DNA of 20,348 nucleotides, taken from positions 1 to 20,348 of the IMG/VR virus record IMGVR_UViG_3300009170_000036; one strand, 5' to 3'. Of this stretch, positions 1-7,159 are shown piece after piece. A program made the translations under genes and the position numbers. Below the pieces are notes generated by a model. The model searched no databases. It had not been told where the DNA came from and saw only the letters and a list, made by a program, of their open reading frames with translations. This DNA is from a virus. Position 1 is the stretch's first letter, and each line of letters opens with the position of its first letter.

Positions 1-25
1 ACCCCAGCCTGTCATGCTGTATTTT

Positions 26-283
26 TCAATCCGGAATCGTTCTGGTGTCATCGACCTTTTCCCAATCGCGTTGATCTGCCGAGGCGCGTCGAGCGGGTTC
101 ACCGAAGAATGCTCTCATGATCGGTGCCCGCTTCTTTTTGCTCTGTGCTGTGTAGAATTGCTGCTTTCGTTTCTTTGCGAAGACAGTCCAGCTAATGATC
201 TTCGCCGAACCCCATAGCAGGAACAAAAACCAGACCCACATCGAAAGGGCATAGGTATCACGCACCGACCACCAATCATCCAT
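26..283 (-). CDS. small single-pass membrane protein, unknown function
   Basis: Encodes about 85 aa when started at the ATG at 283. The frame is open further upstream, but that extension would lie wholly inside the preceding gene, so I chose this start, 4 nt after the upstream stop. The N-terminus is short and Trp/Asp-rich (MDDWWSVRD). It is followed by one hydrophobic segment at about residues 11-32 (rich in W, F and L), then a very basic stretch (AKKRKQQF, SKKKRAP) and a charged C-terminal tail. This suggests an inner-membrane protein with a cytoplasmic basic tail. I do not recognise a family. A lysis-related role (holin-like) is possible from size alone, but nothing specific supports it. 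It is the last complete gene of the left-hand accessory cluster and is probably co-transcribed with the gene ending at 288. Confidence 0.6.
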   Translation of the reverse strand: MDDWWSVRDTYALSMWVWFLFLLWGSAKIISWTVFAKKRKQQFYTAQSKKKRAPIMRAFFGEPARRASADQRDWEKVDDTRTIPD

Positions 284-287
284 GTGT

Positions 288-629
288 TTAAGGCCCCATC
301 TTGACGATGTTGGCGAGCGCCGCCCCGAGTCTGGTCGTATTGGATAATGCGGCGGCACGTTCCTGCGCGACCGTACCAATCTTGGTGGCATCGGCTAATG
401 TACTCATACCGATTGCGCCAGTGTGCTGAAACTCCATCTGGTCAAGGACTTCTTTGTAGATATCGCGCTGGTGCTCTAGCTGAGTACACATTGCCAGAAG
501 CCGCTCAATGCCGTCACCGACAGGGGTGTTCTTGAATACCCGTGAGTCCCTCAAGGACTCCTTCTTGACCGCCCTCAACGCCCGATTGAAATCGGCGAAA
601 TCATGGTCTAGCTGGTCGAGTCGTTCCAC
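288..629 (-). CDS. hypothetical protein, probably GTG start
   Basis: About 113 aa, mostly helical and charged, with an Ala/Thr-rich C-terminal third (residues about 75-110, including QERAAALSNTTRLGAALANIV). No known family recognised. The frame can also be opened by a TTG at 650 (120 aa). The GTG at 629 is preferred because a good ribosome-binding site (GGAG) lies 7 nt before it, while the TTG has none. A sigma70-like promoter at 664-692 would start transcription near 657, leaving about a 28-nt leader to the GTG. The stop at 288-290 is followed after 4 nt by the membrane-protein gene, so the two probably form one small operon. Confidence 0.6.
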   Translation of the reverse strand: MERLDQLDHDFADFNRALRAVKKESLRDSRVFKNTPVGDGIERLLAMCTQLEHQRDIYKEVLDQMEFQHTGAIGMSTLADATKIGTVAQERAAALSNTTRLGAALANIVKMGP

Positions 630-663
630 AGAGAATCTCCAATTGGCCAATCAATGAAGTCAT

Positions 664-692
664 AGTATAGCATACCCTAACGGGCAATGCAA
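664..692 (-). promoter_or_regulatory. sigma70-like promoter with extended -10
   Basis: Read on the minus strand, TTGCAT (687-692) and TATACT (664-669) are 17 bp apart. TG one base before the -10 box gives an extended -10. The predicted start is near 657, upstream of the GTG at 629. The -35 box is weak (3 of 6 consensus bases), so the extended -10 would carry most of the recognition. This is a sequence match only. Confidence 0.4.
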
Positions 693-714
693 TTAAATCC
701 GCCTATTGGAATGT

Positions 715-838
715 CTAGAATACTATACATTTGATCGTGTTTTGACTAGAATAGTGTACATCTCTGGCATGTTTCATATATGCAACATTAACCGACATAA
801 AGACTGTTATATGCAACACTAAGTCGGTTAAAGTGGGG
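715..838. repeat. two pairs of direct repeats on one 31-bp grid
   Basis: On the plus strand, CTAGAATA[C/G]T[A/G]TACAT occurs at 715-730 and 746-761 (14 of 16 identical). TATATGCAACA occurs at 777-787 and 808-818 (exact). The four starts (715, 746, 777, 808) are each exactly 31 bp apart, about three helical turns. The first pair of units does not resemble the second pair. The array lies between two minus-strand genes, upstream of the promoter at 664-692, so operator sites are a reasonable inference. Confidence 0.55.
788..831. repeat. 9-bp inverted repeat TTAACCGAC / GTCGGTTAA
   Basis: TTAACCGAC at 788-796 and GTCGGTTAA at 823-831 form a perfect 9-bp dyad with a 26-nt spacer, just downstream of the stop of the gene at 852. 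There is no T-run after it in either direction, so it does not look like an intrinsic terminator. It overlaps the TATATGCAACA repeats and may be part of the same operator or mRNA structure. Confidence 0.4.
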
Positions 839-851
839 ACCAGTAGTCTTT

Positions 852-1292
852 TCAATCGGTGAATAGACCTGTCTCTTTGAGCCATGCTTTCGCCGCTTCG
901 AATTTGGCAACGTCTTCGGGCTTGTAGTATTCTAGGCCCTTCCACGGTCCCATTTCCTTACGGCGCATTGAAGTCCATGCCAGATGGCCCATATAACCGA
1001 ACCGCTTGCCTAGCTCTATCAGAGTGTCAAGGTGCCTGTCAATGTCCTTATCAGGGATGCGTTCTGCATCTGCGGCAGGCGCAAAGAAATCATTGACGTT
1101 GAGGCATGGGTGCCAATCGTCGTCCCAATCTTCGATCTCCTCATTATAGGAGGAGAAGAAAATCAGGTCTTCCCGAGCAAGCCAGAATAGCTTGCGGAAC
1201 CGTTCGTTCTCTTTGACATAGGACTCTAGCTGTTGCTCTAGCTCGGTTACCCTATCTGTCTGCATTTTGTAGGCGGCATAATCACTGTTCAT
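852..1292 (-). CDS. hypothetical protein with N-terminal coiled coil
   Basis: 146 aa. The start at 1292 has a clear ribosome-binding site (AAGGA, about 8 nt upstream) that overlaps the stop codon of the preceding gene, so the two are translationally coupled. Residues about 10-35 (TDRVTELEQQLESYVKENER) form a short predicted coiled coil. The middle is acidic and aromatic (YNEEIEDWDDDWHPCL), and the C-terminal half is soluble and mixed in charge. No catalytic motif, membrane segment or known family is visible. It is one of the small accessory genes between the baseplate block and the left edge, and function cannot be assigned. Confidence 0.65.
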   Translation of the reverse strand: MNSDYAAYKMQTDRVTELEQQLESYVKENERFRKLFWLAREDLIFFSSYNEEIEDWDDDWHPCLNVNDFFAPAADAERIPDKDIDRHLDTLIELGKRFGYMGHLAWTSMRRKEMGPWKGLEYYKPEDVAKFEAAKAWLKETGLFTD

Positions 1293-1302
1293 GATGTAGT
1301 CC

Positions 1303-1554
1303 TTACAGATACCACGTTACCCAGACAACACCATCTTCTTCCTTAGACACCTCGTACTGTGGCTCTAGGCGGGTCATTGTCCCCGATGCCTGACGATACT
1401 GTGTCGCCTTGAAGACAGCGGTGATCACGCCCTTACAGGCACGCATTGCATTTGCCTTGGTGGGAAATGACTCTGAATCTGCTGTGATACGCCCCTTACT
1501 TTCGAATCTCCAATGCCACTCACCGTCAGCCCTTTTCCATACTCTTGCTTTCAT
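1303..1554 (-). CDS. small DUF1508-like protein
   Basis: 83 aa from the ATG at 1554. That start is chosen because AAGGAGC lies 6 nt before it. The frame is open to 1611, but the extension has no comparable site and lies inside the upstream gene. The sequence (RADGEWHWRFESKGRITADSE, then SFPTKANAMRACKGVI) resembles the small beta-rich DUF1508/YegP-type fold, in which a WRF-type strand is followed by 'SE.F.sKanA...I'. This is a pattern resemblance, not a search result. The start overlaps the last 29 nt of the endonuclease gene (stop at 1526), so the two are on one transcript. The molecular role of the family is unclear to me. Confidence 0.6.
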   Translation of the reverse strand: MKARVWKRADGEWHWRFESKGRITADSESFPTKANAMRACKGVITAVFKATQYRQASGTMTRLEPQYEVSKEEDGVVWVTWYL

Positions 1555-2173
1555 GTTTTGCTCCTTCGTCTTTGATACAAGTCCATCCTTTATGATGCTT
1601 CCGCTTCCCACCAGCCACCGATGACATATGGCCTACGTTCAGTTTGTGCTGTTCGCAGAACATTTTTAGATTAGTCACCTTGTGTGTATTGCCTTGCGGG
1701 TCAGTCGCAATATAGTCACCTGCTCGGTTCTTTAGAACCGATTGTTTCTTTGCGTGAATAGCGCGAGTCTCCTCAGACTTGAATGGGTGGTACTCACGCC
1801 ACTCACCACGCTCCGCAACGGCTTTTTTCTGACCCTCAGATTGCCTCTGTCTTGTTTCCATTGATGCGCCCTCACCATCCCTCTGTCTTGCCAGCTTAGA
1901 CTCGCGATGGTCAAACACCGAGACATTGTAGCCTGCCGTGTCTGCCTTGAGTTTGGTGATATGGACATTCTTGCATTGCTCAATCCATGCAAGACCATAC
2001 ACATCCTCTACCTCTTCAAGGAGAAAGACATGAAAGGCATCGATGCCATGCTTACGCAATGCTCTGGCAAAGGGGCCGTCCCCCTGAGATAGGGACGGCC
2101 AATCAATTGCCAATGTCTTTGCTAGAAAGACAAAAGGTTTGTTCTCAGGGTCACGGGCACATACAATATACAT
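1526..2173 (-). CDS. GIY-YIG-like homing endonuclease (Seg type), divergent
   Basis: 215 aa, free-standing. The N-terminal 95 residues follow the GIY-YIG layout: a first strand (MYIVCA), a second strand (PFVFLAKT), RALRKHGIDAFHVFLLEEV at about 37-55, a helix with the presumed catalytic Glu (WIEQ, E65), and the terminal AGYNVSVFDH (80-89). The GIY and YIG motifs themselves are degraded. A NUMOD3-like motif (HPFKSEETRAIHAKKQ, 129-144) follows, then a C-terminal DNA-binding helix-turn-helix repeat of the kind found in intron-encoded nucleases (YIATDPQGNTHKVTN to KGWTC, 154-199). Such genes spread between phages by cutting DNA at cognate sites. This one sits directly after the gp8 gene (18-nt gap). 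Whether it still cuts is uncertain. Confidence 0.65.
   Translation of the reverse strand: MYIVCARDPENKPFVFLAKTLAIDWPSLSQGDGPFARALRKHGIDAFHVFLLEEVEDVYGLAWIEQCKNVHITKLKADTAGYNVSVFDHRESKLARQRDGEGASMETRQRQSEGQKKAVAERGEWREYHPFKSEETRAIHAKKQSVLKNRAGDYIATDPQGNTHKVTNLKMFCEQHKLNVGHMSSVAGGKRKHHKGWTCIKDEGAKHESKSMEKG
2074..2100 (-). repeat. strong 9-bp hairpin inside the endonuclease coding sequence
   Basis: GGCCGTCCC (2074-2082) and GGGACGGCC (2092-2100) are perfect inverted repeats around a 9-nt loop, giving a stable GC-rich hairpin in the mRNA 73-99 nt after the start codon. No T-run follows. It encodes the DWPSLSQGDGPFA region, between the second strand and the Arg/His motif of the nuclease domain. 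Confidence 0.5.
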
Positions 2174-2191
2174 AACGAACCTATTGTTGTT

Positions 2192-3553
2192 TTAGAATTC
2201 TACTACTAGGCGATAGTCCTCAGTTTGAGCAGCATCACGGGCGATTGCACGGCGATTCTCAAAGTAGATGATCTTGCCAGTATATTCGTCGGTCTCACCC
2301 ATCAATGCACCACCTGATACTAGCGTCGTGCCTGATGCAGAGGAATCTGCACCTGTAACCACTTCACTATCAACAAACTCTGGACGTTCGTTGTCGCCGT
2401 TCACCAACAGCACATAGCGTAGGACACGGGTACCAGCATCATAGTCAACCACACGGCCTTGTGCCAATGATGTAGCACCATCGATGATTTCGTTAGCCGT
2501 AAACGGACCGCCTGTGATCGGGTTCTGGAACACTAGTTCACGGCAGAATTGTACTGTGTTGCTGGTCACTAGGACTGCCGAAAGCGTTGGGTTCTTTAGA
2601 AGGCCCAACTGTCGTGGTGAGTTTTCTACTGTGAAGTCGCCACCTTCGTCACCGATAAGCTTACGGGCGACAATCATATAGATGCCGCCTAGCTCGTCTG
2701 CGGGTGCTGTAGCATGGCCACCTGCAGGCGAAAGAATTGCCTTAGCCGCAGCATTAGTACCACCACCGCCCGTGAAGCTAATCGTGGCATGTGTGTAGCC
2801 AGAGCCTACGTTAGTCATGGTGATGTAGGTAACGGTGTTCGTTGTACGCACAACCGTTGCCGTTGCACCCGTGCCGTCGCCTTCAATCACTACAGTAGGA
2901 TCGGTTGAGTAACCTGAGCCTACGTTGGTAATGACGCACGCATAGATGCCACCATCAGCACCAGATACCGAATCAACGTCGGTTGTAGGAGCAGGAACAA
3001 ACGAAGGTGTGTTGTAGTCTGCTGCATCACCCGACTGCACTTCGAACATATACTTCCACACATAGCCGTCCGCCGTTGCTTGTGGGGCAGTAGCAGTTGT
3101 GGTTGGCATGACTGTCGAAGCAACAATCGCGTTTGTTGTGTGGCTGCGATTGTATAGGCACTTGTAGACGCGCAACGATGTAGGATCGATCACATAGTAG
3201 TTTGCCTCGAATAGGTGATCAGGTGTAGTTGCCGCACCCACAAGGCTGGTACCAGTAACAGACCCGTCATAGTCGTGGCGGTACATATCGTAAAACTCGC
3301 CAGTCGTCCATGGGCGCAGATAGATGCCCTGACGGACATTTGTATCTGTGACCTTCTTGCCTGCCAGCAATTCGTCATGGGTATCGCGAATCATTTCCCC
3401 TGAGTCTACAGGTGTAGGCGGCACAGCCTCGTTCGTCCATTCAGAGATACGCCCAATGAATAGGTAGAAGGAATTGTTGACTGTATCAGCAAGAGCCGCC
3501 TTGAAGGCTTTTAGATTCTCTAGCCGAAATTCGTTAGTGATAATGGATGCCAT
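2192..3553 (-). CDS. 8: baseplate wedge protein gp8
   Basis: 453 aa against 334 in T4. T4 gp8 bridges the wedge components around gp6, gp7 and gp10. The N-terminus (TNEFRLENLKAFKAALADTV ... FYLFIGRISEW) matches the family's opening, as do DGYVWKYMFEV (162-172) and the C-terminus (GKIIYFENRRAIARDAAQTE, 426-445), which aligns with T4 gp8's GEMIYMENRPPI...QTEEI. The extra length lies mainly in the middle. It contains two tandem Gly-rich beta repeats (VITNVGSGY at about 208 and MTNVGSGY at about 246), a motif common in phage appendage proteins, and possibly a surface decoration. The start at 3553 has GGAG 6 nt upstream and its own late promoter at 3579-3586. It is the last gene of the baseplate block. 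Confidence 0.9.
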   Translation of the reverse strand: MASIITNEFRLENLKAFKAALADTVNNSFYLFIGRISEWTNEAVPPTPVDSGEMIRDTHDELLAGKKVTDTNVRQGIYLRPWTTGEFYDMYRHDYDGSVTGTSLVGAATTPDHLFEANYYVIDPTSLRVYKCLYNRSHTTNAIVASTVMPTTTATAPQATADGYVWKYMFEVQSGDAADYNTPSFVPAPTTDVDSVSGADGGIYACVITNVGSGYSTDPTVVIEGDGTGATATVVRTTNTVTYITMTNVGSGYTHATISFTGGGGTNAAAKAILSPAGGHATAPADELGGIYMIVARKLIGDEGGDFTVENSPRQLGLLKNPTLSAVLVTSNTVQFCRELVFQNPITGGPFTANEIIDGATSLAQGRVVDYDAGTRVLRYVLLVNGDNERPEFVDSEVVTGADSSASGTTLVSGGALMGETDEYTGKIIYFENRRAIARDAAQTEDYRLVVEF

Positions 3554-3578
3554 CGTTTGCTCCGTTATTGATTGTTAC

Positions 3579-3586
3579 TATTTATG
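3579..3586 (-). promoter_or_regulatory. T4-type late promoter CATAAATA before gp8
   Basis: The minus strand reads CATAAATA, overlapping the stop codon of the gp7 gene. With the motif at -13 to -6, as in T4 late promoters, transcription would start near 3573. That leaves a 20-nt leader with a GGAG ribosome-binding site for gp8. Late promoters of this class are read by RNA polymerase carrying the phage sigma factor gp55; no gp55 gene is in this window. Confidence 0.75.
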
Positions 3587-5300
3587 GGGTGATTTTGACG
3601 TAGGTTTCGGGGCAGAAGTTAGACTTGGTTACCTTTGCCTTGCCATCAAAGAAGTCGCCCACACGCAATGACCTGAAGTGGATGATCTGCGAGTTGCTAT
3701 TGGTATCTGCATCCCATGCAGGAACTGCTAAGTTGCCTGGCATTGCTGCATTAGAAGCCGCAATCGTTGCACCATAGTATTGACTGCCTGCTGTATATGG
3801 TGGGATTACAAACTTGAACTTGTTGATAGACTCCAACGTTGGGCCTAACAGATTGCTCGCACTAGGCACCAACATCAGATTCAGACTCACCTCAACATCA
3901 GACTGCGACCACAGCGTTGCTTTGACTTGTAGCCAATGCACGATCATGATGGTCAGAAGGTGATACAGATAGCCACCATGGGCTACATCAAGATCATCTA
4001 CGTCGTTGGTGTTGTAGGTGTACATGCCTAGCAATGATCGCCCACCACTCTCAACGGATGGGCGAATCATCACATCACCGAATACCTCATAGCCGATTGG
4101 GTGCAGAATCTTCCGTACTGCATCGCTCCAATCAGACATAGCGACAGAAGTCCTGATCACATACGAAAACTCCTGATAGTATTCTTGTGGGATATGCCCG
4201 CTCGGATATGCTTTGTTGGGCAGTGGGCCGCGTAGCTTGATCTGATCGCTAAGGAAGCCATCAATATCCGTGTAGGTGCCAGGATAGTATGTTAGACCAC
4301 CGCGTATGATGGAGCCTACAACATCTCCATTGCCGTCAATGATCTTGTCCTGTGCAGTTGTGAGGTTGTAGCCCGAATCAATCACGTTGACTGCCTTGAT
4401 TCTGCCATTAGCATCAACAGACTTCACTTCAAGGACTACGCTCGCATTGTTCGGGTTGATATCGTCGCCAGCAAATAATGCCTCACCTGCTGTATGCCCT
4501 TCGAATGTATCGTTGACAGTCAGCAATGAGGTAACAGGTACTACAGTACCATACACAATCAGATCGCCCAGTTGCAGTTTCACCTTATTGCCAGGCTTGA
4601 ATGGGTATGCAAAGCCTGCAGGGGAATCGCTATATTCGCGAGTAGGCTTAACGATTGAATCTGGAGTCAGGAATAGCTCGTATGTCAGTCCTAGCCCTGT
4701 CGTTGCTGCAATGATAGATTCGACTGTTGCTCTGGCACCAGTCGCAACATCTGTAGGTGTAAGGTCTGTTGCTGTTGCGCTGCCGTATGTCAAATCGAAG
4801 TCACCGATATCAGCCCCTGACAGATTGTAGATTTTGACGGTGATCGGGGTGCGCCATTTGCCGTCTGACGGCTTTAGAATGACTGTCTTTGGGTAGAAGA
4901 ATTCAATTTCCTCATCGTAGAGGATACGGAACAATGCCTTGTAGGCATCTTCAACACTCTTGGAGGTGTAGATATCGCTCGCGTGTTTGACTACACGATT
5001 GATCTGTTTGCGTTGCTGCTCCTTGATCTGTGGATCAGTCTCATCAGGATCAAGGATGATAGGAAAGTTCTCAAGGAACTCTTTCGTGAAATGATCAACG
5101 AATGCGTCTAGTGTGGTGTCGATGGATCTATTGAGATCCATGTTGCTAATGATCTCCGCACCATATAGCTCATTTTCCTCTTGAAGGAAGGCGAAGTAGG
5201 CTTCCAAGAACGCTACGAGCTTATCGTAGTTCTTGTCGTGTCGTAGGTAGTCGGGCAGTTGATACTGCGCCAGCAACCACAATTGCTTGTAGTTGATCAT
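3582..5300 (-). CDS. 7: baseplate wedge protein gp7, C-terminal-type (short)
   Basis: 572 aa against 1032 in T4. It matches only the C-terminal part of T4 gp7. The N-terminal helical region (LPDYLRHDKNYDKLVAFLEA at 15-34, then DIYTSKSVEDAYKALFRILY at 109-128) corresponds to T4 gp7's 'LPDSYLLQDSNFEAFCEAY ... YSTKGIEASYKFLFKVLYNEE'. YYQEFSYVIRTSVAMSDW through RKILHPIGYEVFGDV (374-410) corresponds to its 'YYVMKIKSNLPSSRW ... RFVHPVGF'. The middle carries beta-rich segments after KPSDGKWR. gp7 links the wedge to the hub together with gp6. The gene starts 4 nt inside the end of gp6 (ATGA overlap) and ends 28 nt before gp8. The identification rests on recalled family sequence. Confidence 0.8.
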   Translation of the reverse strand: MINYKQLWLLAQYQLPDYLRHDKNYDKLVAFLEAYFAFLQEENELYGAEIISNMDLNRSIDTTLDAFVDHFTKEFLENFPIILDPDETDPQIKEQQRKQINRVVKHASDIYTSKSVEDAYKALFRILYDEEIEFFYPKTVILKPSDGKWRTPITVKIYNLSGADIGDFDLTYGSATATDLTPTDVATGARATVESIIAATTGLGLTYELFLTPDSIVKPTREYSDSPAGFAYPFKPGNKVKLQLGDLIVYGTVVPVTSLLTVNDTFEGHTAGEALFAGDDINPNNASVVLEVKSVDANGRIKAVNVIDSGYNLTTAQDKIIDGNGDVVGSIIRGGLTYYPGTYTDIDGFLSDQIKLRGPLPNKAYPSGHIPQEYYQEFSYVIRTSVAMSDWSDAVRKILHPIGYEVFGDVMIRPSVESGGRSLLGMYTYNTNDVDDLDVAHGGYLYHLLTIMIVHWLQVKATLWSQSDVEVSLNLMLVPSASNLLGPTLESINKFKFVIPPYTAGSQYYGATIAASNAAMPGNLAVPAWDADTNSNSQIIHFRSLRVGDFFDGKAKVTKSNFCPETYVKITP

Positions 5301-7156
5301 GCTACGGACACCTCTACGGTCAGACCATTAACGTCAATGCCTGCAAGCGGATCGGCTTGTGTGTCATCAAGGATCACGATGTTGTTACGCAACACAATAA
5401 CGTCAGTCGAATCCTCTTGTAGCTCGCAGGTGAATCGCACAAGACCATCGTTAGTCTTGGAGTCAATGAACTCAAGTGGGCTAATGACCAGCCTACCATC
5501 TGCATAGTTGATCGTGCCTACGTTGTTGAGAAGGATTCTGCCTTCTTCCGATGCAAGGCGCAGCATACCAGCACCATCGTAGGATGTGCTGAAATTCAAT
5601 TCGTCTGGCTGATCTACAAAGCGAACATCGTCATACTGTACGCCGTTAATAACGCATGAGAATAGGCTAGTAGTCAGCGAGCTAGGACGAATTTTGTTTG
5701 GTGAAAAGCTTAGATTGTAGCCAATGTCTCTGAATAGAGCAGGCTCTAGGCGCTTCTGCATTCTGATCGTGGTGATGTTGCCGACGATAGATGCATCCGC
5801 ATCATCGATAGCCCGCAAGAATTTGCTGTAGTAGAAGTTGCTGCTGAACTTCTCAAGGTTGCTATCGAAATAGTTGTTGATGGTGTTCGTGACCAATATA
5901 CCAATTGCCGTTGCAGTCTTGGTAGTCTTGTTCGGATTGTACTTCACCGCACAGTCAACACCGAGATAGATGTAGTCAGGATCAACGAACTCAGGAATGA
6001 TCGAAACGATTGCCTTAGTCTTGAGGAAATCGTTGGCGATGTTGTTCTTTGCTGTGTCTGAAAACTTGACACCTGATAGCGGCTTAAGGCTAATAAACAC
6101 CTTACCGTACTGAGGCGGCTCGTTCTCCTCACCACCCCATACTGTAACAGATTCCACGTTAGGAATCAAGTTTTGGATATAGTGGGTGTAGTCGTCCTTT
6201 GTGACGAGCCTATTCTGACTCGTCCAGGCTTTAGGAGCATAGAACCGAATACTGTTGGTGGTTTCTACTGCATTGCCACCTGCCGCTGCTTCAAGTGTAT
6301 CAACGCGAGCATTGTAGGTGTCGTTGCTGTCAATTGCAGGCAGCACGCCGTCAATTGAGAACTCTCGCAAGCCATTTGCTTCGACGCCTGCGACAACGAA
6401 ATATTCACACACGATGATGTTACCAGCAACGATAGAACGACCAATGTTGCCATCACCAAAGTAGATTTCGAAACGCTCACCATCCACCTCTTGAAGGAAG
6501 TAGACAGGATCGTTTGCGGTTACTGTGGTGTAGTTTGTTGCATAGTTGAATGCAGTAATAGTGGTGTCAACGTTTGATGTTTGAACAGTCACACGCAATG
6601 TGGTAGTGTCGATGTTGGTGTTAGGGATAATGAATCGTTCGTCATAGTCCCCTGTTGCCACAAATCGCGTGCGATTCAGAGAACCTTCCTTAATGCTCAA
6701 ATTGCGAATCCAATAGCGATTCTCGTTGTCAATCGTGGCAATGGCACTTTCTGAATTGTAGAAGGTGAACGAACTATTCGTGCTGATACCACCTGCTCCG
6801 AATACGGTGTACTCAGGTAGCTCGACGCCTGCAGGCGTATCACCACCAACTAGCACCTCAACGTCTACTGTGGCTGTCGCCCCTATAGCCGAACGTGGGG
6901 TATAGCCTAGCTCCTTTGCTCGCGAAACGACAGATGCTCGCTTTACCGCAGAGTCAAGGAAGCTTTCGTTGTGGGCCATGTTGGCGTAGTAACCCAGGTA
7001 GTGGGTGTTCATTGCCAGCATATCAAGGATCAACGATAGTCCTGACCCTTCAAAGTTGTAGTCGGTGAATTCTGGGTTGGCTTCTAGATAGGCCCTAAGA
7101 TTCGCCTTAATGGTATCAAAGTCCAGCTCAGTTATTCTGGTGTTGTTAGCTGACAT
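5297..7156 (-). CDS. 6: baseplate wedge protein gp6 (J-like)
   Basis: 619 aa, close to T4 gp6 (660). In T4, gp6 dimers form the continuous inner ring that holds the six wedges around the hub. The N-terminus shows the family signature: LDFDTIKANLRAYLEANPEF, then YNFEGSGLSLILDMLAMNTH, YLGYYANMAHNESFLDSAV and RASVVSRAKELGYTPRSAIG (about 11-95). The middle contains the Mu gp47/P2 J-type core region (RFYAPKAWTSQNRLVTKDDY ... IQNLIPNVESVTVWGGEENE). The start follows the gp25 stop by 3 nt and has TAAGGT about 7 nt upstream. It overlaps gp7 by 4 nt, indicating translational coupling in the order gp25-gp6-gp7. Confidence 0.92.
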   Translation of the reverse strand: MSANNTRITELDFDTIKANLRAYLEANPEFTDYNFEGSGLSLILDMLAMNTHYLGYYANMAHNESFLDSAVKRASVVSRAKELGYTPRSAIGATATVDVEVLVGGDTPAGVELPEYTVFGAGGISTNSSFTFYNSESAIATIDNENRYWIRNLSIKEGSLNRTRFVATGDYDERFIIPNTNIDTTTLRVTVQTSNVDTTITAFNYATNYTTVTANDPVYFLQEVDGERFEIYFGDGNIGRSIVAGNIIVCEYFVVAGVEANGLREFSIDGVLPAIDSNDTYNARVDTLEAAAGGNAVETTNSIRFYAPKAWTSQNRLVTKDDYTHYIQNLIPNVESVTVWGGEENEPPQYGKVFISLKPLSGVKFSDTAKNNIANDFLKTKAIVSIIPEFVDPDYIYLGVDCAVKYNPNKTTKTATAIGILVTNTINNYFDSNLEKFSSNFYYSKFLRAIDDADASIVGNITTIRMQKRLEPALFRDIGYNLSFSPNKIRPSSLTTSLFSCVINGVQYDDVRFVDQPDELNFSTSYDGAGMLRLASEEGRILLNNVGTINYADGRLVISPLEFIDSKTNDGLVRFTCELQEDSTDVIVLRNNIVILDDTQADPLAGIDVNGLTVEVSVA

Positions 7157-7159
7157 AGA

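Noticed and set aside
1-15. Possible start of another minus-strand gene (ATG at 15, five codons visible)
   Set aside because: Only five codons are in the window and the upstream GGAT is far (about 12 nt) from the ATG; too little to call.
788-831. Dyad as an intrinsic terminator for the gene ending at 852
   Set aside because: The stem is only 9 bp with a 26-nt loop, low in GC, and has no following T-run.
715-838. Possibility that the 31-bp-period repeats are a CRISPR array
   Set aside because: Only two copies of each of two unrelated motifs, with no constant repeat plus unique spacer structure and no cas genes.
1555-1611. Longer start (1611) of the DUF1508-like gene
   Set aside because: The ATG at 1554 has a near-ideal AAGGAGC site; the extra 19 residues (MGSGSIIKDG...) do not fit the domain and lie wholly inside the endonuclease gene.
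4387-4830. 147-codon plus-strand frame inside gp7
   Set aside because: Antisense to the gp7 coding region with low-complexity Ser/Thr/Val-rich content and no promoter. Similar long shadows occur opposite gp5, gp25 and the tape measure.
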